Shown here piece after piece: positions 31,994 to 42,100 of a stretch of DNA of 64,000 nt. The stretch is from assembly GCA_947495575.1 (NCBI GenBank), contig CANLZL010000001.1, positions 930,001 to 994,000 on the forward strand. Direction: 5' to 3'. The position numbers and the translations under genes are program-made. The DNA comes from an uncultured Nioella sp. (GTDB lineage Bacteria > Pseudomonadota > Alphaproteobacteria > Rhodobacterales > Rhodobacteraceae). The first letter of the stretch is position 1; every line of letters starts with the position of its first letter. The notes under the pieces were generated by a model. The model did not search any database and had not been told where the DNA came from. It worked only from the letters and a program-made list of their open reading frames with translations.

Positions 31994-33967
31994 ATGATTG
32001 TAGAGCTCGGACATTTCGCCCTCATTTTGGCTTTTGCTGTTTCCATTTTTCAGATGGTGGTGCCCATGGTGGGGGCCTCTAAAGGGTGGGGCGATTGGAT
32101 GGCCGCGGCAGGGCCTGCCGCATCGGCACAGTTTTTGCTGACGGCCGCCAGTTTCGGCGCGTTGACATTTGCTTTTGTCACCTCTGATTTCTCGGTTGCC
32201 CTAGTGACGGCCAACTCACATACGCTGAAGCCGATGCTTTACAAAATCTCGGGCGTTTGGGGCAATCACGAGGGATCGCTTCTGCTTTGGGTGCTTATCT
32301 TAACGCTGTTCGGAGCGATGGCCGCGTGGTTTGGCGGTAATCTGCCGGAAACACTGAAAGCACGCGTTCTTGCGGTGCAAAGCTCCATCGGGGCGGCCTT
32401 CTTTGCGTTTATCCTTTTCACGTCAAATCCGTTTTTGCGTTTGGAATCACCGCCCTTTGACGGGGGCGACTTGAACCCGCTGTTGCAGGACCCCGGATTG
32501 GCCTTCCATCCGCCGTTCCTTTACCTTGGCTATGTCGGCCTGAGCATGGCGTTTTCCTTTGCGGTTGCGGCTTTGATTGAGGGGCGCGTGGATGCGGCAT
32601 GGGGCCGGTGGGTGCGCCCCTGGACCCTGGCAGCTTGGCTGTTTTTGACCATCGGGATCGGTTTGGGCAGCTGGTGGGCCTATTATGAGCTTGGCTGGGG
32701 CGGGTTCTGGTTCTGGGACCCGGTGGAAAACGCCAGTTTCATGCCTTGGCTGATTTCTGCAGCCTTGTTGCATTCGGCCATAGTTGTAGAGAAGCGCGAG
32801 ACCCTGAAAAGCTGGACCATTCTATTGGCGATCCTCGCCTTTGGGTTTTCATTGATCGGCGCCTTTATCGTGCGTTCGGGGGTTTTGACGTCGGTTCATG
32901 CCTTTGCGAATGACCCGGAACGCGGGATATTTATCCTCGCCATCTTGGGTGTCTTTATGGGTGGTGCGTTTTTGCTTTTCGCGCTGCGGGCCGGGGCAAT
33001 GCAATCCAAAGGGGTTTTTGGGCTCGTCAGCCGGGAAAGCGCCCTTGTTTTGAATAACTTACTGTTGGCGGTGTCGGCTTTGGTCGTCTTTGTGGGAACG
33101 GTGTGGCCATTGTTTGCCGAGATGTTTTTTGACCGCACGCTGTCCGTTGGACCACCATTCTTCAACGCGGCCTTCGGTCCGTTTGTGTTGGCGCTGGCAG
33201 TTGTCTTGCCGCTTGGGTCAATGCTGCCGTGGAAACGGGCAAAAATCGGTCGCGTGACGCGGCAGATCTGGCCCTTGGCGGTGTTGGCTGTTGCGGCCGC
33301 CCTGTTGGCATATGCCATCTTCTCCGGCGAGTCCGCGATTGGACCGATCTTCATTGGTCTGGCTGTTTGGCTGGTGGCCGGGGCAGGCGTAGATCTGTGG
33401 ACGCGCACAGGCCGCGGTGCTTTTTCCGGTCGCTTGTCCCGATTGACCCGGCTGCCGCGGGCAGATTGGGGCAAGGCAGTCGCACACGCAGGCCTTGGTT
33501 TGACGATCTTTGGAATCGCGGCGCTTTCGACCTATGAGCAGGAAGATATTCGTTTGGTCCGTTTGGGCGAAACCTATGACATTGGGGCCTATTCCGTTAC
33601 CTTGACCGGGGTGCGCGACGTGCAAGGGCCAAACTATGTGTCGATGATGGGAACGGTCGAAATCACACGCGATGGCCGCGACGTGGCAGTCCTGAATCCA
33701 GAGCGGCGTTTTTATCCGGTTGCGCGAATGCCAACGACCGAGGCGGCCATTGATAATGGCTTCACCCGGGATCTATACGTTGTTCTTGGTGAGCCCAGCC
33801 AGGGCGGTTTCGCCTTACGGGTATATATCAAGCCATGGGCGAATTGGATTTGGGGCGGGTCGATCATTATGGCGCTTGGTGGGGCCTTGTCGCTCTCTGA
33901 TCGCCGGTACCGCGTTGCAGCCGGGGCCGCGAAATCCCGTGGTGCCAAAGGGGTACCAGCGGAATGA
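31994..33967 (+). CDS. ccmF: Cytochrome c maturation haem lyase subunit CcmF
   Basis: 657 aa with about 14-15 membrane spans. The tryptophan-rich WWD segment at ~226-245 (GSWWAYYELGW ... FWFWDPVEN) binds haem presented by holo-CcmE; conserved histidines flank it. CcmF with CcmH and CcmI attaches haem to apocytochromes c at the outer face of the inner membrane. ATG 31994 (MIVELGHFAL) is the family start, although no clear ribosome site precedes it. The usual ccmE neighbour is not upstream: only 253 bases separate it from the HerA-like gene. Confidence 0.95.
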   Translation: MIVELGHFALILAFAVSIFQMVVPMVGASKGWGDWMAAAGPAASAQFLLTAASFGALTFAFVTSDFSVALVTANSHTLKPMLYKISGVWGNHEGSLLLWVLILTLFGAMAAWFGGNLPETLKARVLAVQSSIGAAFFAFILFTSNPFLRLESPPFDGGDLNPLLQDPGLAFHPPFLYLGYVGLSMAFSFAVAALIEGRVDAAWGRWVRPWTLAAWLFLTIGIGLGSWWAYYELGWGGFWFWDPVENASFMPWLISAALLHSAIVVEKRETLKSWTILLAILAFGFSLIGAFIVRSGVLTSVHAFANDPERGIFILAILGVFMGGAFLLFALRAGAMQSKGVFGLVSRESALVLNNLLLAVSALVVFVGTVWPLFAEMFFDRTLSVGPPFFNAAFGPFVLALAVVLPLGSMLPWKRAKIGRVTRQIWPLAVLAVAAALLAYAIFSGESAIGPIFIGLAVWLVAGAGVDLWTRTGRGAFSGRLSRLTRLPRADWGKAVAHAGLGLTIFGIAALSTYEQEDIRLVRLGETYDIGAYSVTLTGVRDVQGPNYVSMMGTVEITRDGRDVAVLNPERRFYPVARMPTTEAAIDNGFTRDLYVVLGEPSQGGFALRVYIKPWANWIWGGSIIMALGGALSLSDRRYRVAAGAAKSRGAKGVPAE

Positions 33968-34413
33968 AGCGTCTTCTTCTGATCGTATTGCTGCTGGCCA
34001 GTCCGGTTTGGGCAGTTGAACCTGATGAGGTGCTGGACGATCCGGTGCTGGAGGAGCGTGCTCGCGACATCTCAGCCGGGTTGCGCTGCCTTGTATGCCG
34101 GAATGAAAGCATCGATGAAAGTCACGCAGAGCTTGCCCGTGACCTGAGGTTGCTGGTGCGCGAACGCCTTGTGGCGGGCGATGAGGATACAGAGGTCGTC
34201 AGCTACATCGTAGAGCGGTATGGCGAATACGTGCTTCTGCGTCCCAATTTAGAGGGTGCGAACCTGCTGCTGTGGCTTGCGGGACCAGCAATGGCGCTGT
34301 TCGGCCTTTTGATGGCAATCCTGTTTATCCGTGGTCAGTCCAGTCAACGGCGGACGCCTGATGGTTTGAGCGAGGCTGAAAAAGAGCGTGTTGCCGAACT
34401 GATGAAAGACTGA
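33964..34413 (+). CDS. ccmH: Cytochrome c maturation protein CcmH
   Basis: 149 aa: signal peptide ~1-17, then the conserved LRCLVCRN motif with the C42/C45 thiol pair that keeps apocytochrome CxxCH cysteines reduced, a helical bundle, and a C-terminal membrane span (~94-112). Its start overlaps the ccmF stop (ATGA). The CcmI partner is 1.6 kb away on the other strand. Confidence 0.95.
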   Translation: MKRLLLIVLLLASPVWAVEPDEVLDDPVLEERARDISAGLRCLVCRNESIDESHAELARDLRLLVRERLVAGDEDTEVVSYIVERYGEYVLLRPNLEGANLLLWLAGPAMALFGLLMAILFIRGQSSQRRTPDGLSEAEKERVAELMKD

Positions 34414-34487
34414 CGCCGCGTTTTACCTTTCCCTGTCGAAGGCCCAAGCCTATGTATCGGTAGGGAATAGAAAAACGGGCAGGGTCG

Positions 34488-35264
34488 ATGCATTACGAAA
34501 CTATCTCGCTGGAAACATCGAACGGCGTGGCCGTCATCACTCTGAACCGGCCAGAGGTCATGAATTCGCTCAATACCCAAATGCGGGCTGAGCTGAACCA
34601 TGCCCTGACCGCCATGGCCAACGGACCAAGAGTTGTTGTGCTGACAGGCGAAGGAAAAGCCTTTTGCGCGGGCCAAGATCTGGGCGACAAGGGCAATGTC
34701 AACGACCTGAACCTCGAACGCCTTTTGCGCGATGAATATTCGCCCTTGTTGCGTCTGATTGCCGATTGCCCGGTGCCGGTTCTTGCCGCCGTGAATGGCG
34801 TGGCGGCAGGGGCAGGGGCCAGTCTTGCCTTGGCCTGCGATATTGTCATTGCGTCCGAGGATGCCACCTTCATGCAGGCATTTTCCAAAATTGGCCTGAT
34901 CCCGGATGCAGGCGCAACCTACCATTTGCCGCGAAAAGTAGGACTTGCGCAGGCTATGGGCCTTGCCATGTTTGCCGACAAAATCTCGGCCCGCAAAGCC
35001 GAAGAATTGGGCATGATTTGGGAGGCGGTCGGCGCGGCACGTTTTAACCTACATTGGCGCGAACGGGCCGAGACCTTGGCCAAGGGACCGACCCAGGCCT
35101 ATTGCCGGATCAAAGCGGCAATGCGGGCCAGCTTTGGCAACGATTTGGAAAAACAGATGCTGCTGGAGGCACAATTGCAGGGCGAATGCGGTTACACGCG
35201 CGATTTCAAAGAAGGCGTATTGGCCTTTCTCGAAAAACGCTCGGCAGAGTTTGACGGGCGCTAA
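34488..35264 (+). CDS. Enoyl-CoA hydratase/isomerase, PaaG-like
   Basis: 258 aa crotonase-fold protein. The oxyanion-hole segments AFCAGQDL (~61-68) and AAVNGVAAGAGASLALACD (~102-120) are present. In the third motif (SKIGLIPDAGATYHLPR) an aspartate replaces one hydratase glutamate, the pattern seen in PaaG (epoxy-phenylacetyl-CoA isomerase). No other paa gene is here, so the substrate stays open: a general enoyl-CoA isomerase or hydratase is also possible. The stop overlaps the convergent DUF1289 gene by 4 bases. The gap to ccmH is 74 bases. Confidence 0.8.
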   Translation: MHYETISLETSNGVAVITLNRPEVMNSLNTQMRAELNHALTAMANGPRVVVLTGEGKAFCAGQDLGDKGNVNDLNLERLLRDEYSPLLRLIADCPVPVLAAVNGVAAGAGASLALACDIVIASEDATFMQAFSKIGLIPDAGATYHLPRKVGLAQAMGLAMFADKISARKAEELGMIWEAVGAARFNLHWRERAETLAKGPTQAYCRIKAAMRASFGNDLEKQMLLEAQLQGECGYTRDFKEGVLAFLEKRSAEFDGR

Positions 35265-35503
35265 CCGGCATTTCGGCGTTTGAGACGGGCGTTGCGACCG
35301 CCCCTTCGTTGTTTCAGCAGCGCTCTGCGCGACGGAAGGTCGGTTAGCACGGCCTTGCGCTCGTCGGGCGCAAGACGACTCCACGCGGCGATCTCATCCA
35401 TTGTGCGCAAACAGCCGGTGCAGATCTCGGCATCGGGATGGATGACACAGATCTTGACGCAGGGGCTTTTCACCTCGTCGCGTTTCCAGATCTGATCTTT
35501 CAT
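35261..35503 (-). CDS. DUF1289 small cysteine-motif protein
   Basis: 80 aa. The DUF1289 signature is clear: SPCVKICVIHPDAEICTGCLRTMDEIAAW, with four cysteines as expected for a metal or Fe-S site, then a basic C-terminal tail of Arg and Lys. Function unknown. Its ATG overlaps the ruvX stop by 4 bases, so it is translated with ruvX and ccmI. Confidence 0.9.
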   Translation of the reverse strand: MKDQIWKRDEVKSPCVKICVIHPDAEICTGCLRTMDEIAAWSRLAPDERKAVLTDLPSRRALLKQRRGGRNARLKRRNAG

Positions 35504-35979
35504 GCGCCAGCCCTTTTCAGATGCCCCAGGCGATCCAGGACTCCTTGTAAGATATACCCGGCCGCCACGTGATCAATGACCTCAGAGCGACGTTTTCGGC
35601 TTGTATCCGCCTCCAAGAGGGCTCTTTCGGCAGCAACCGTCGACAATCGCTCATCCCAGTAGCCTATCGGCAGGTCGATGAGGCGCGCGAAATTTCGGGC
35701 AAACGCGCGGGTTGATTGGGCGCGTGGGCCCTCCGAGCCGTCCATGTTGCGCGGCAGCCCAAGGACGATTCCACCGATTGATCGATGGGTGATGATCGCC
35801 ATCAAGGCATTGGCATCTGCAGTGAATTTCGTGCGCTTAACTGTTTCTAGCGGTGTCGATACGCTCAGAAACGGATCAGACACCGCGACGCCGATGGTTT
35901 TTGTGCCAAGATCCAGCCCCATGACGGCGCGCATTGAGGGCAGGGCCGCCGCGAACTCTTCGATGGTTTCATGGATCAT
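35500..35979 (-). CDS. ruvX: YqgF/RuvX family (putative Holliday junction resolvase / pre-16S rRNA nuclease)
   Basis: 159 aa RNase H-fold protein. Acidic active-site residues are present: D23 in GLDLGTKTIG, E110 in WDERLST and D136 in VIDHVAA. In E. coli YqgF processes the 5' end of 16S rRNA; a resolvase role has been proposed elsewhere. The start overlaps the ccmI stop (ATGA). Confidence 0.92.
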   Translation of the reverse strand: MIHETIEEFAAALPSMRAVMGLDLGTKTIGVAVSDPFLSVSTPLETVKRTKFTADANALMAIITHRSIGGIVLGLPRNMDGSEGPRAQSTRAFARNFARLIDLPIGYWDERLSTVAAERALLEADTSRKRRSEVIDHVAAGYILQGVLDRLGHLKRAGA

Positions 35980-37220
35980 TCGTCTGCCCCTTCGGCCTCC
36001 AACGCGGCCCCAGCCTCACGGATCAGGGCCATCGCTTCGTCTGAGCCCGCAAAGGCGCGCAGGGCTTCGTCAAAGATACTGCGCGCCTGGCGCTCTTGGC
36101 CAAGGACAAGGTAGGATGAGATCAGGCGTGCCCAATCCTCGGGGGGTCCACCTTCCACGGCCAGGCGCTCTGCCAGGTTGGCAACCATTCCGTCGATCAT
36201 CGCGCGGCGATCTTCCTCAGAGAGTTCCTGGGCGGCCGCAAGATCCTCGTCGCTTGGGCCAGCCAGTTCAGGTCGTTCGGGTGGCTGGGGCAACTCCTCC
36301 AGCGATACAGGGTCACCTGCCATCGCGGCCACAGCCTCAATCTGGCCACGGATGGGTGGCAACCACGGATCGCCCGGCTGGCTATCGGCCAGCAGGTTGC
36401 GCCAAATCGAATACCCCAAGTCAGGCCGTCCTTGCCGCGCAAACATCAGGCCAACATAGTACCGTGCGCCACCATTTGTGGGCTGCTGCACAAGGACGTC
36501 CTGCAAAAGCGCTTCTGTCTCAGGGGAAATATAGCCCCCTGCGGCCATGAACATCATTTCGGCAAGGTTGAGAAGGTCATCAGGTTCCGCATCATCTCCA
36601 AGGGCCTCAATCAGGCGCTCCTGTGCCAGCCGCGCGGCGCGAAAATTGCCGATACGGGATTCCTCGAACGCCAAAAGACGTAGGCCCTCTACTTCATCGG
36701 GGCGGCGTTCCATTTCGGTGCGCAATTGCGCCAGTAATTCGGCACGGCGTTCATCCGGATCAACCCGAATTTCCTGAGGCACGACCGCTTCTGCATCGGC
36801 TTGGCTTGGGCGACCGGCGCGGTTCTCTTCAACCAGAGATATCCGGGTTTCAATGGGCAGATCAGGATAACCCGGCGCGCCCAGAACCCAATAAAGGGCG
36901 CCCGATCCAGCAAGCAGCAGCGCAAGGATCACAAGCGCAGGCGCAGGTCGCGATTGCCCAACGGGGGCCGATTGGGCGGCATGCATGGCCTTATCGGCCT
37001 CCAGCAGGCGGCGGGCCACTTCCGTGCGGGTGCGTTCGGCCTCGTCTTCGCTGAGTGTTCCGCGCGCGAGGTCGCGTTCCACTTCCTTCAACTGATCGCG
37101 GTAGATTTGCAGGTCCTGATCGGTGGCGGCAGGCGCAGGGCGACCCGGGCGTAAAAACACCACGGCCACCGATGCGCCAATCATCAGCGTCAATAATCCG
37201 GCGATAATCCAGAAGCCCAT
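35976..37220 (-). CDS. ccmI: Cytochrome c maturation/apocytochrome chaperone CcmI
   Basis: 414 aa. Two N-terminal membrane spans (~3-22 and ~95-113) flank a cytoplasmic loop, and the C-terminal ~270 residues form a TPR-type periplasmic domain that binds the C-terminus of apocytochromes c, as shown for Rhodobacter CcmI. ATG 37220 (MGFWIIAGLL) is chosen because AGGAGGGG lies just ahead; a longer start at 37298 would add 26 hydrophilic residues. It heads the minus-strand unit ccmI-ruvX-DUF1289, divergent from the sox operon. Confidence 0.92.
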   Translation of the reverse strand: MGFWIIAGLLTLMIGASVAVVFLRPGRPAPAATDQDLQIYRDQLKEVERDLARGTLSEDEAERTRTEVARRLLEADKAMHAAQSAPVGQSRPAPALVILALLLAGSGALYWVLGAPGYPDLPIETRISLVEENRAGRPSQADAEAVVPQEIRVDPDERRAELLAQLRTEMERRPDEVEGLRLLAFEESRIGNFRAARLAQERLIEALGDDAEPDDLLNLAEMMFMAAGGYISPETEALLQDVLVQQPTNGGARYYVGLMFARQGRPDLGYSIWRNLLADSQPGDPWLPPIRGQIEAVAAMAGDPVSLEELPQPPERPELAGPSDEDLAAAQELSEEDRRAMIDGMVANLAERLAVEGGPPEDWARLISSYLVLGQERQARSIFDEALRAFAGSDEAMALIREAGAALEAEGADE

Positions 37221-37414
37221 TGGCCCCTCCTGCGTGTTTTCTGCCTTCCCATCATCTATAGCGCTGTGCCGCCCGCTAAAAGCCCTATTGGCCCTCAAAA
37301 AACGACATCTGCGCCGGGGGTGTGTCGCAAAATCGTGAAAACATGCCGCCGCGTGGGCGGAGAATCTGTGGCCATTGCCGCATGACTTTCTGGCAGGACA
37401 ATTTGAGGGTCGCC

Positions 37415-38659
37415 ATGCGCCGCTATTCCGCTTTCGCTATCGCCCGTGAGGCCGCCAGATACCATCAGGGATGGGAGCGCGCTTGGGCCGCGCCAGAGCC
37501 AAAGAAGCACTACGATGTGATTATCGTGGGTGCGGGCGGGCATGGCCTTGCCACAGCCTTCTATCTTGGCAAAAATTTCGGCATCACTAATGTAGCTGTG
37601 ATCGAAAAAGGCTGGTTGGGCGGCGGAAATACCGGGCGAAACACGACCATTATCCGCTCCAATTACCTGCAGGATCCCTCGGCCGCGATCTATGAAAAGG
37701 CCCGCTCTCTTTATGAAACGATGAGCCAGGACCTGAACTATAACGTTATGTTCAGCCCGCGCGGCGTCATCATGCTGGCCCAGACCCATCATGAGGTGCG
37801 CGGCTATCAGCGCACAGCCCATGCGAACGCGCTGCAAGGCGTGAAGACTGAATTCATCAGCCCGCAAAGGGTCAAGGAACTGGTGCCGATCATCCACCTG
37901 GACGGCCCGCGCTTTCCTGTTCTGGGTGGTCTCTGGCAGGATCGGGGCGGCACCGCGCGCCATGACGCTGTGGCCTGGGGATATGCACGGGCTTGTTCCG
38001 ATATGGGTATGGATATTCTGCAAAAAACCGAAGTGACCGGCGTGACCTCCGAGGGGGGTAAAGTCACCGGCGTTGAAACGACGCGCGGGTTCATTGGATG
38101 CACCAAGCTTGGCATGGTTGTGGCGGGACATTGCGGCGTGCTGGCCGAAAAGGCCGGGTTCCGTCTGCCGGTAGAGTCAGTTGCGCTTCAGGCCTTGGTT
38201 TCCGAGCCGATCAAGCCTTGCATGGATGTCGTCGTGATGGCCAACACCGTGCACGGATACATGAGCCAATCTGACAAGGGAGAGATGGTTATCGGTGGCG
38301 GAACGGATGCCTATAACAATTACACGCAGCGCGGGTCCTTCCACCATATCGAGGAAACCGTGCGTGCGTTGATTGAAACATTTCCGATGATCAGCCGCCT
38401 GAAGATGCTGCGCCAATGGGGCGGGATCGTGGATGTCACGGGCGACCGTTCGCCCATCCTGTCAAAAACCCCGATTGAAGGAATATTTGTCAATTGTGGT
38501 TGGGGAACGGGTGGGTTCAAGGCCATCCCGGGGTCGGGCTGGGGCTTTGCCGAGTTGGTGGCCAAGGGCCAGTCACCGTTGACAGACGCGTTCGGTCTAA
38601 ACCGTTTCCGCGAAGGCCGGTTTATCGACGAAAGCGTCGCGGCCGGGGTGGCGCATTGA
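37415..38659 (+). CDS. soxB: Sarcosine oxidase beta subunit
   Basis: 414 aa DAO-family flavoprotein. The family opening MRRYSAFAIAREAARYHQGW and EPKKHYDVIIVGAGGHGLAT (dinucleotide loop 39-44) are typical of SoxB. This subunit holds FAD and a covalent FMN and oxidises sarcosine to glycine, formaldehyde and H2O2. ATG 37415 has TTTGAGGGT ahead; an earlier ATG at 37322 would add a non-family extension. First gene of soxB-(small ORF)-D-A-G, 194 bases from ccmI. Confidence 0.95.
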   Translation: MRRYSAFAIAREAARYHQGWERAWAAPEPKKHYDVIIVGAGGHGLATAFYLGKNFGITNVAVIEKGWLGGGNTGRNTTIIRSNYLQDPSAAIYEKARSLYETMSQDLNYNVMFSPRGVIMLAQTHHEVRGYQRTAHANALQGVKTEFISPQRVKELVPIIHLDGPRFPVLGGLWQDRGGTARHDAVAWGYARACSDMGMDILQKTEVTGVTSEGGKVTGVETTRGFIGCTKLGMVVAGHCGVLAEKAGFRLPVESVALQALVSEPIKPCMDVVVMANTVHGYMSQSDKGEMVIGGGTDAYNNYTQRGSFHHIEETVRALIETFPMISRLKMLRQWGGIVDVTGDRSPILSKTPIEGIFVNCGWGTGGFKAIPGSGWGFAELVAKGQSPLTDAFGLNRFREGRFIDESVAAGVAH

Positions 38660-38874
38660 TGGACGCCCATGTTTCAGGATGTGGTCAGGAGGCGTTGTCG
38701 TTTTCGCCACGACGTGCGGCCCGTCTGGCAACCCAGATATTCCACAGCCGCCGCAAAACCCAAACATCAACCGCAATGGCGGCTGCAATGAACAATATGA
38801 TCGCTATCTGTCCCATGGTTTTTCAATTGGGGACCCCAATGCGATTGATCAAGAGGAGCTTGGCAAAATGCTGA
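38659..38874 (+). CDS. Small hypothetical protein between soxB and soxD
   Basis: 71 aa ORF starting with a TGATG overlap on soxB and ending within the first codons of soxD, thus in the right register for an operon member. The first half is basic (SPRRAARLATQIFHSRRKTQ) and a short hydrophobic patch follows (AAAMNNMIAICPMVFQLG). No family is recognised. It may be real or a chance reading of a 208-base spacer. Confidence 0.35.
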   Translation: MDAHVSGCGQEALSFSPRRAARLATQIFHSRRKTQTSTAMAAAMNNMIAICPMVFQLGTPMRLIKRSLAKC

Positions 38875-39188
38875 TCCTTGAATGCCCATATTGCGGCGTT
38901 ACGGCCGATGAGACCGAATTGGCGGCAGGTGGAGAAGCGCATTTGAAGCGTTTCGGACCGGGCTCCTCTGATGAAGAGTTTGAAGGCTACCTTTTTCACC
39001 GTCAAAACCCCAAAGGCGTACATTTCGAACGCTGGCGGCATGCCAATGGCTGCGGCAAGTGGTTTCACGCGGCCCGCTGCACGGCCTCTCTTGAAGTTTT
39101 TGCGACCTACACGGCGCAGATTGCGGAGCCGCCTGCAGAGGTCATTGCCGCCATTCGCGCAAAGCGCCCCGATTGGAGCCCAGAATAA
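38868..39188 (+). CDS. soxD: Sarcosine oxidase delta subunit
   Basis: 106 aa. The zinc-binding residues of SoxD are visible: C6 and C9 in ECPYCG, H59 in RWRHANGCG and a following cysteine (C62). It is a small structural subunit of the heterotetramer. ATG 38868 follows AAGAGGAGCTTGG. The stop TAA shares one base with the soxA start. Confidence 0.95.
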   Translation: MLILECPYCGVTADETELAAGGEAHLKRFGPGSSDEEFEGYLFHRQNPKGVHFERWRHANGCGKWFHAARCTASLEVFATYTAQIAEPPAEVIAAIRAKRPDWSPE

Positions 39189-42100
39189 TGAGCACTCGTC
39201 TTTCATCTGGCGGCCGCCTTGTTAACCGGTCGGCAACGTGTGAGTTTACCTTCAACGGGAAGCGATTTACCGGGTTTGAGGGCGATACTCTCGCCTCGGC
39301 TTTGTTGGCCAATGGGCAGACCCTTATGGGGCGGTCTTTCAAATACCACCGTCCGCGCGGCGTTGTCGCCAGCGGCGCCGAAGAGCCCAACGCTTTGATG
39401 GGGATTGGAAAAGACGGCAAGTTTGAGCCAAACCAACGCGCCACAACCGCAGAACTGTTCGACGGAATGCAGGCCACGACCCAAAATCACTGGCCCAGCC
39501 TTGAATTGGATGTGGGTGCGGTCAATTCGGCCCTGCCGCGCTTTCTGCCCGCAGGGTTCTATTACAAGACCTTCATGTTCCCGCGGCCGTTCTGGAAACA
39601 TGTGTTTGAACCGGTCATTCGTAAATCTGCTGGCCTTGGCAAAGCGCCCAAGGATCGTGACGTTGATCGCTATGAACATTTCTATGCATTTGTCGACGTT
39701 CTGATCGTAGGCGGTGGTATTGCCGGATTGCAGGCGGCATTGACCGCTGGCGCTTCTGGCGCGCGGGTCTTGCTGGTTGAACAAACAGCCGCGTGGGGTG
39801 GTCGCGCAGCGGTTGATGGTGTTGAAATTGACGGTCAAGCGGCAGGAGAATGGATTAATAACACCATTCAAGAACTTAAAAACATGTCAAATGTTCGGAT
39901 AAGAACTCGCGCAATGGGGGCCGGGGTATATGACCATGGTTATAGCCTGGTCTATGAGCGTCTGACAGATCACGCGCCCGAAACAGGTGGCCCGCGTCAC
40001 CGGCTATGGCGGGTCCGGGCGACACAAATCATCACCGCAACCGGCGCGATTGAACGCCCCTTGTCCTTTGCGGGCAACGATATTCCCGGCGTCATGCTGG
40101 CCTCAGCGGTGCGCGATTACGTTGTGAATTGGGGTGTCAGCCCAGGGGATCGCACCGTGGTTGTGACCAATAACGATGACGCCTATCGCACGGCCCTTGC
40201 CCTGTTGGATGCTGGATTGTCTGTCCCCGCCATCATCGACGCCCGCGCGGATGTGACCGGGGATTTGCCCCAAGCATTGCGTGCCCGTGGCGTCGACATC
40301 AGAACAGGCACAGGCATTGCAACCGTAAAAGGCGGAAAGACAGTCGCAGGCGTTTCGGTTTGCGCGCAGGCTGGTGAAGGCGCCGCAACCGATGAAATCG
40401 CCTGCGATGTCGTGGCCATGTCGGGCGGATGGTCGCCTGTTGTGCATCTCTGGTCCCATTGCGGCGGCAAGCTGATCTGGGACGAGGATCACGCACATTT
40501 CAGGCCCGATCCGGATCGCGCACCCGTTACACATGACGGAACCGCCTTTGTCCGCACAGCGGGGGCGGCACATGGCACCATGTCCACGCTCGACGTTTTG
40601 GATAGCGCGGCGAAATCCGCGATTGCGGCGGTCGAGGCGGCCGGATTCAAGGCAACGCAACACGACCTGCCACTGACCAATGACGTGGTAGAGGCGCCGA
40701 TGTCGCCGGTCTGGATGATGCCCCAAGGGGCCGGACCCGCCAAACGCATGAAAATGTGGCTGGACTATCAGAATGACGTGAAAGTCTCTGATGTGATGCT
40801 GGCCGCGCAGGAAGGCTATGAAAGCGTTGAACATACCAAGCGTTACACCACTTTGGGTATGGCCACAGATCAAGGTAAATTGAGTAATATCAATGGCCTT
40901 GCGACTCTTGCTATAGCATTAAATGAGGATATCCCTCAGGTCGGCACCACGACCTTCCGCCCACCCTATACACCGATTTCAATGGGGTCGATTGCAGGCG
41001 AAGCACGTCATGACGTCTTCCAGCCCATTCGACGCACGCCGATCCATGAATGGCATGAGGCCCATGGGGCCTATATGGAACCGGTTGGCCAGTGGCGGCG
41101 GCCCTATTGCTATCCGCGCAATGGGGAAAGCCATGATGATGCGGTGGCTCGCGAAGTTCTTGCGACACGTCAAAGCCTTGGCCTGCTAGACGCCTCTACA
41201 TTGGGTAAGATCATTGTCAAAGGTCCCGATGCGGCCAAGTTCCTCGACATGCTCTACACCAATATGATGAGCAGCCTGAAACCGGGCAAATGCCGCTATG
41301 GCCTGATGTGCAACGAAAACGGTTTCCTGATGGATGACGGCGTGGTTGTGCGGTTGGATGATGAGACATTCCTTGTTCACACCACGTCTGGCGGGGCCGA
41401 GCACACGCATGGCCATATGGAAGATTGGCTGCAATGCGAGTGGTGGGATTGGAAAGTTCACACTGTCAACGTGACGGAACAATGGGCGCAGATTGCTGTT
41501 GTTGGTCCCAATGCACGGAAACTCTTGGAAAAACTGGGTGCAGATTTTGATCTGAGCGCAGAGGGGCTTCCCTTTATGGGGTGGTCGGAAGGCAAGTTAG
41601 GTGGCTTCGATGCCCGCGTCTTCCGCATCTCCTTCTCCGGTGAACTCAGCTATGAAATTGCTGTTCCTGCCAGCCAGGGCCGTGTTTTTTGGGATGCGCT
41701 GCATGCAGAAGGCGCCGAGTTTAACGCAACGGCATATGGCACCGAAGCGCTGCATATCATGCGGGCTGAGAAGGGCTTCATCATGATCGGGGATGAGACC
41801 GATGGCACGGTCATTCCTCAAGATCTGGGGCTTGGCTGGGCGATATCTAAGAAAAAAGAAGATTACCTTGGTAAACGCGCGCAAGAGCGCAGCCATATGA
41901 CCGACCCGAAACGCTGGAAACTGGTCGGGTTGGAAACACTCGATGGATCGGTTCTTCCAGATGGCTCATATGCTGTGGCGGACGGAACGAATGCCAACGG
42001 GCAGGGCAACACCCAAGGCCGCGTGACCTCGACCTATCATTCGCCGACTCTTGGCAAAGGCATTGCGATGGGTCTTGTTCTGAACGGTCCAGACCGGATG

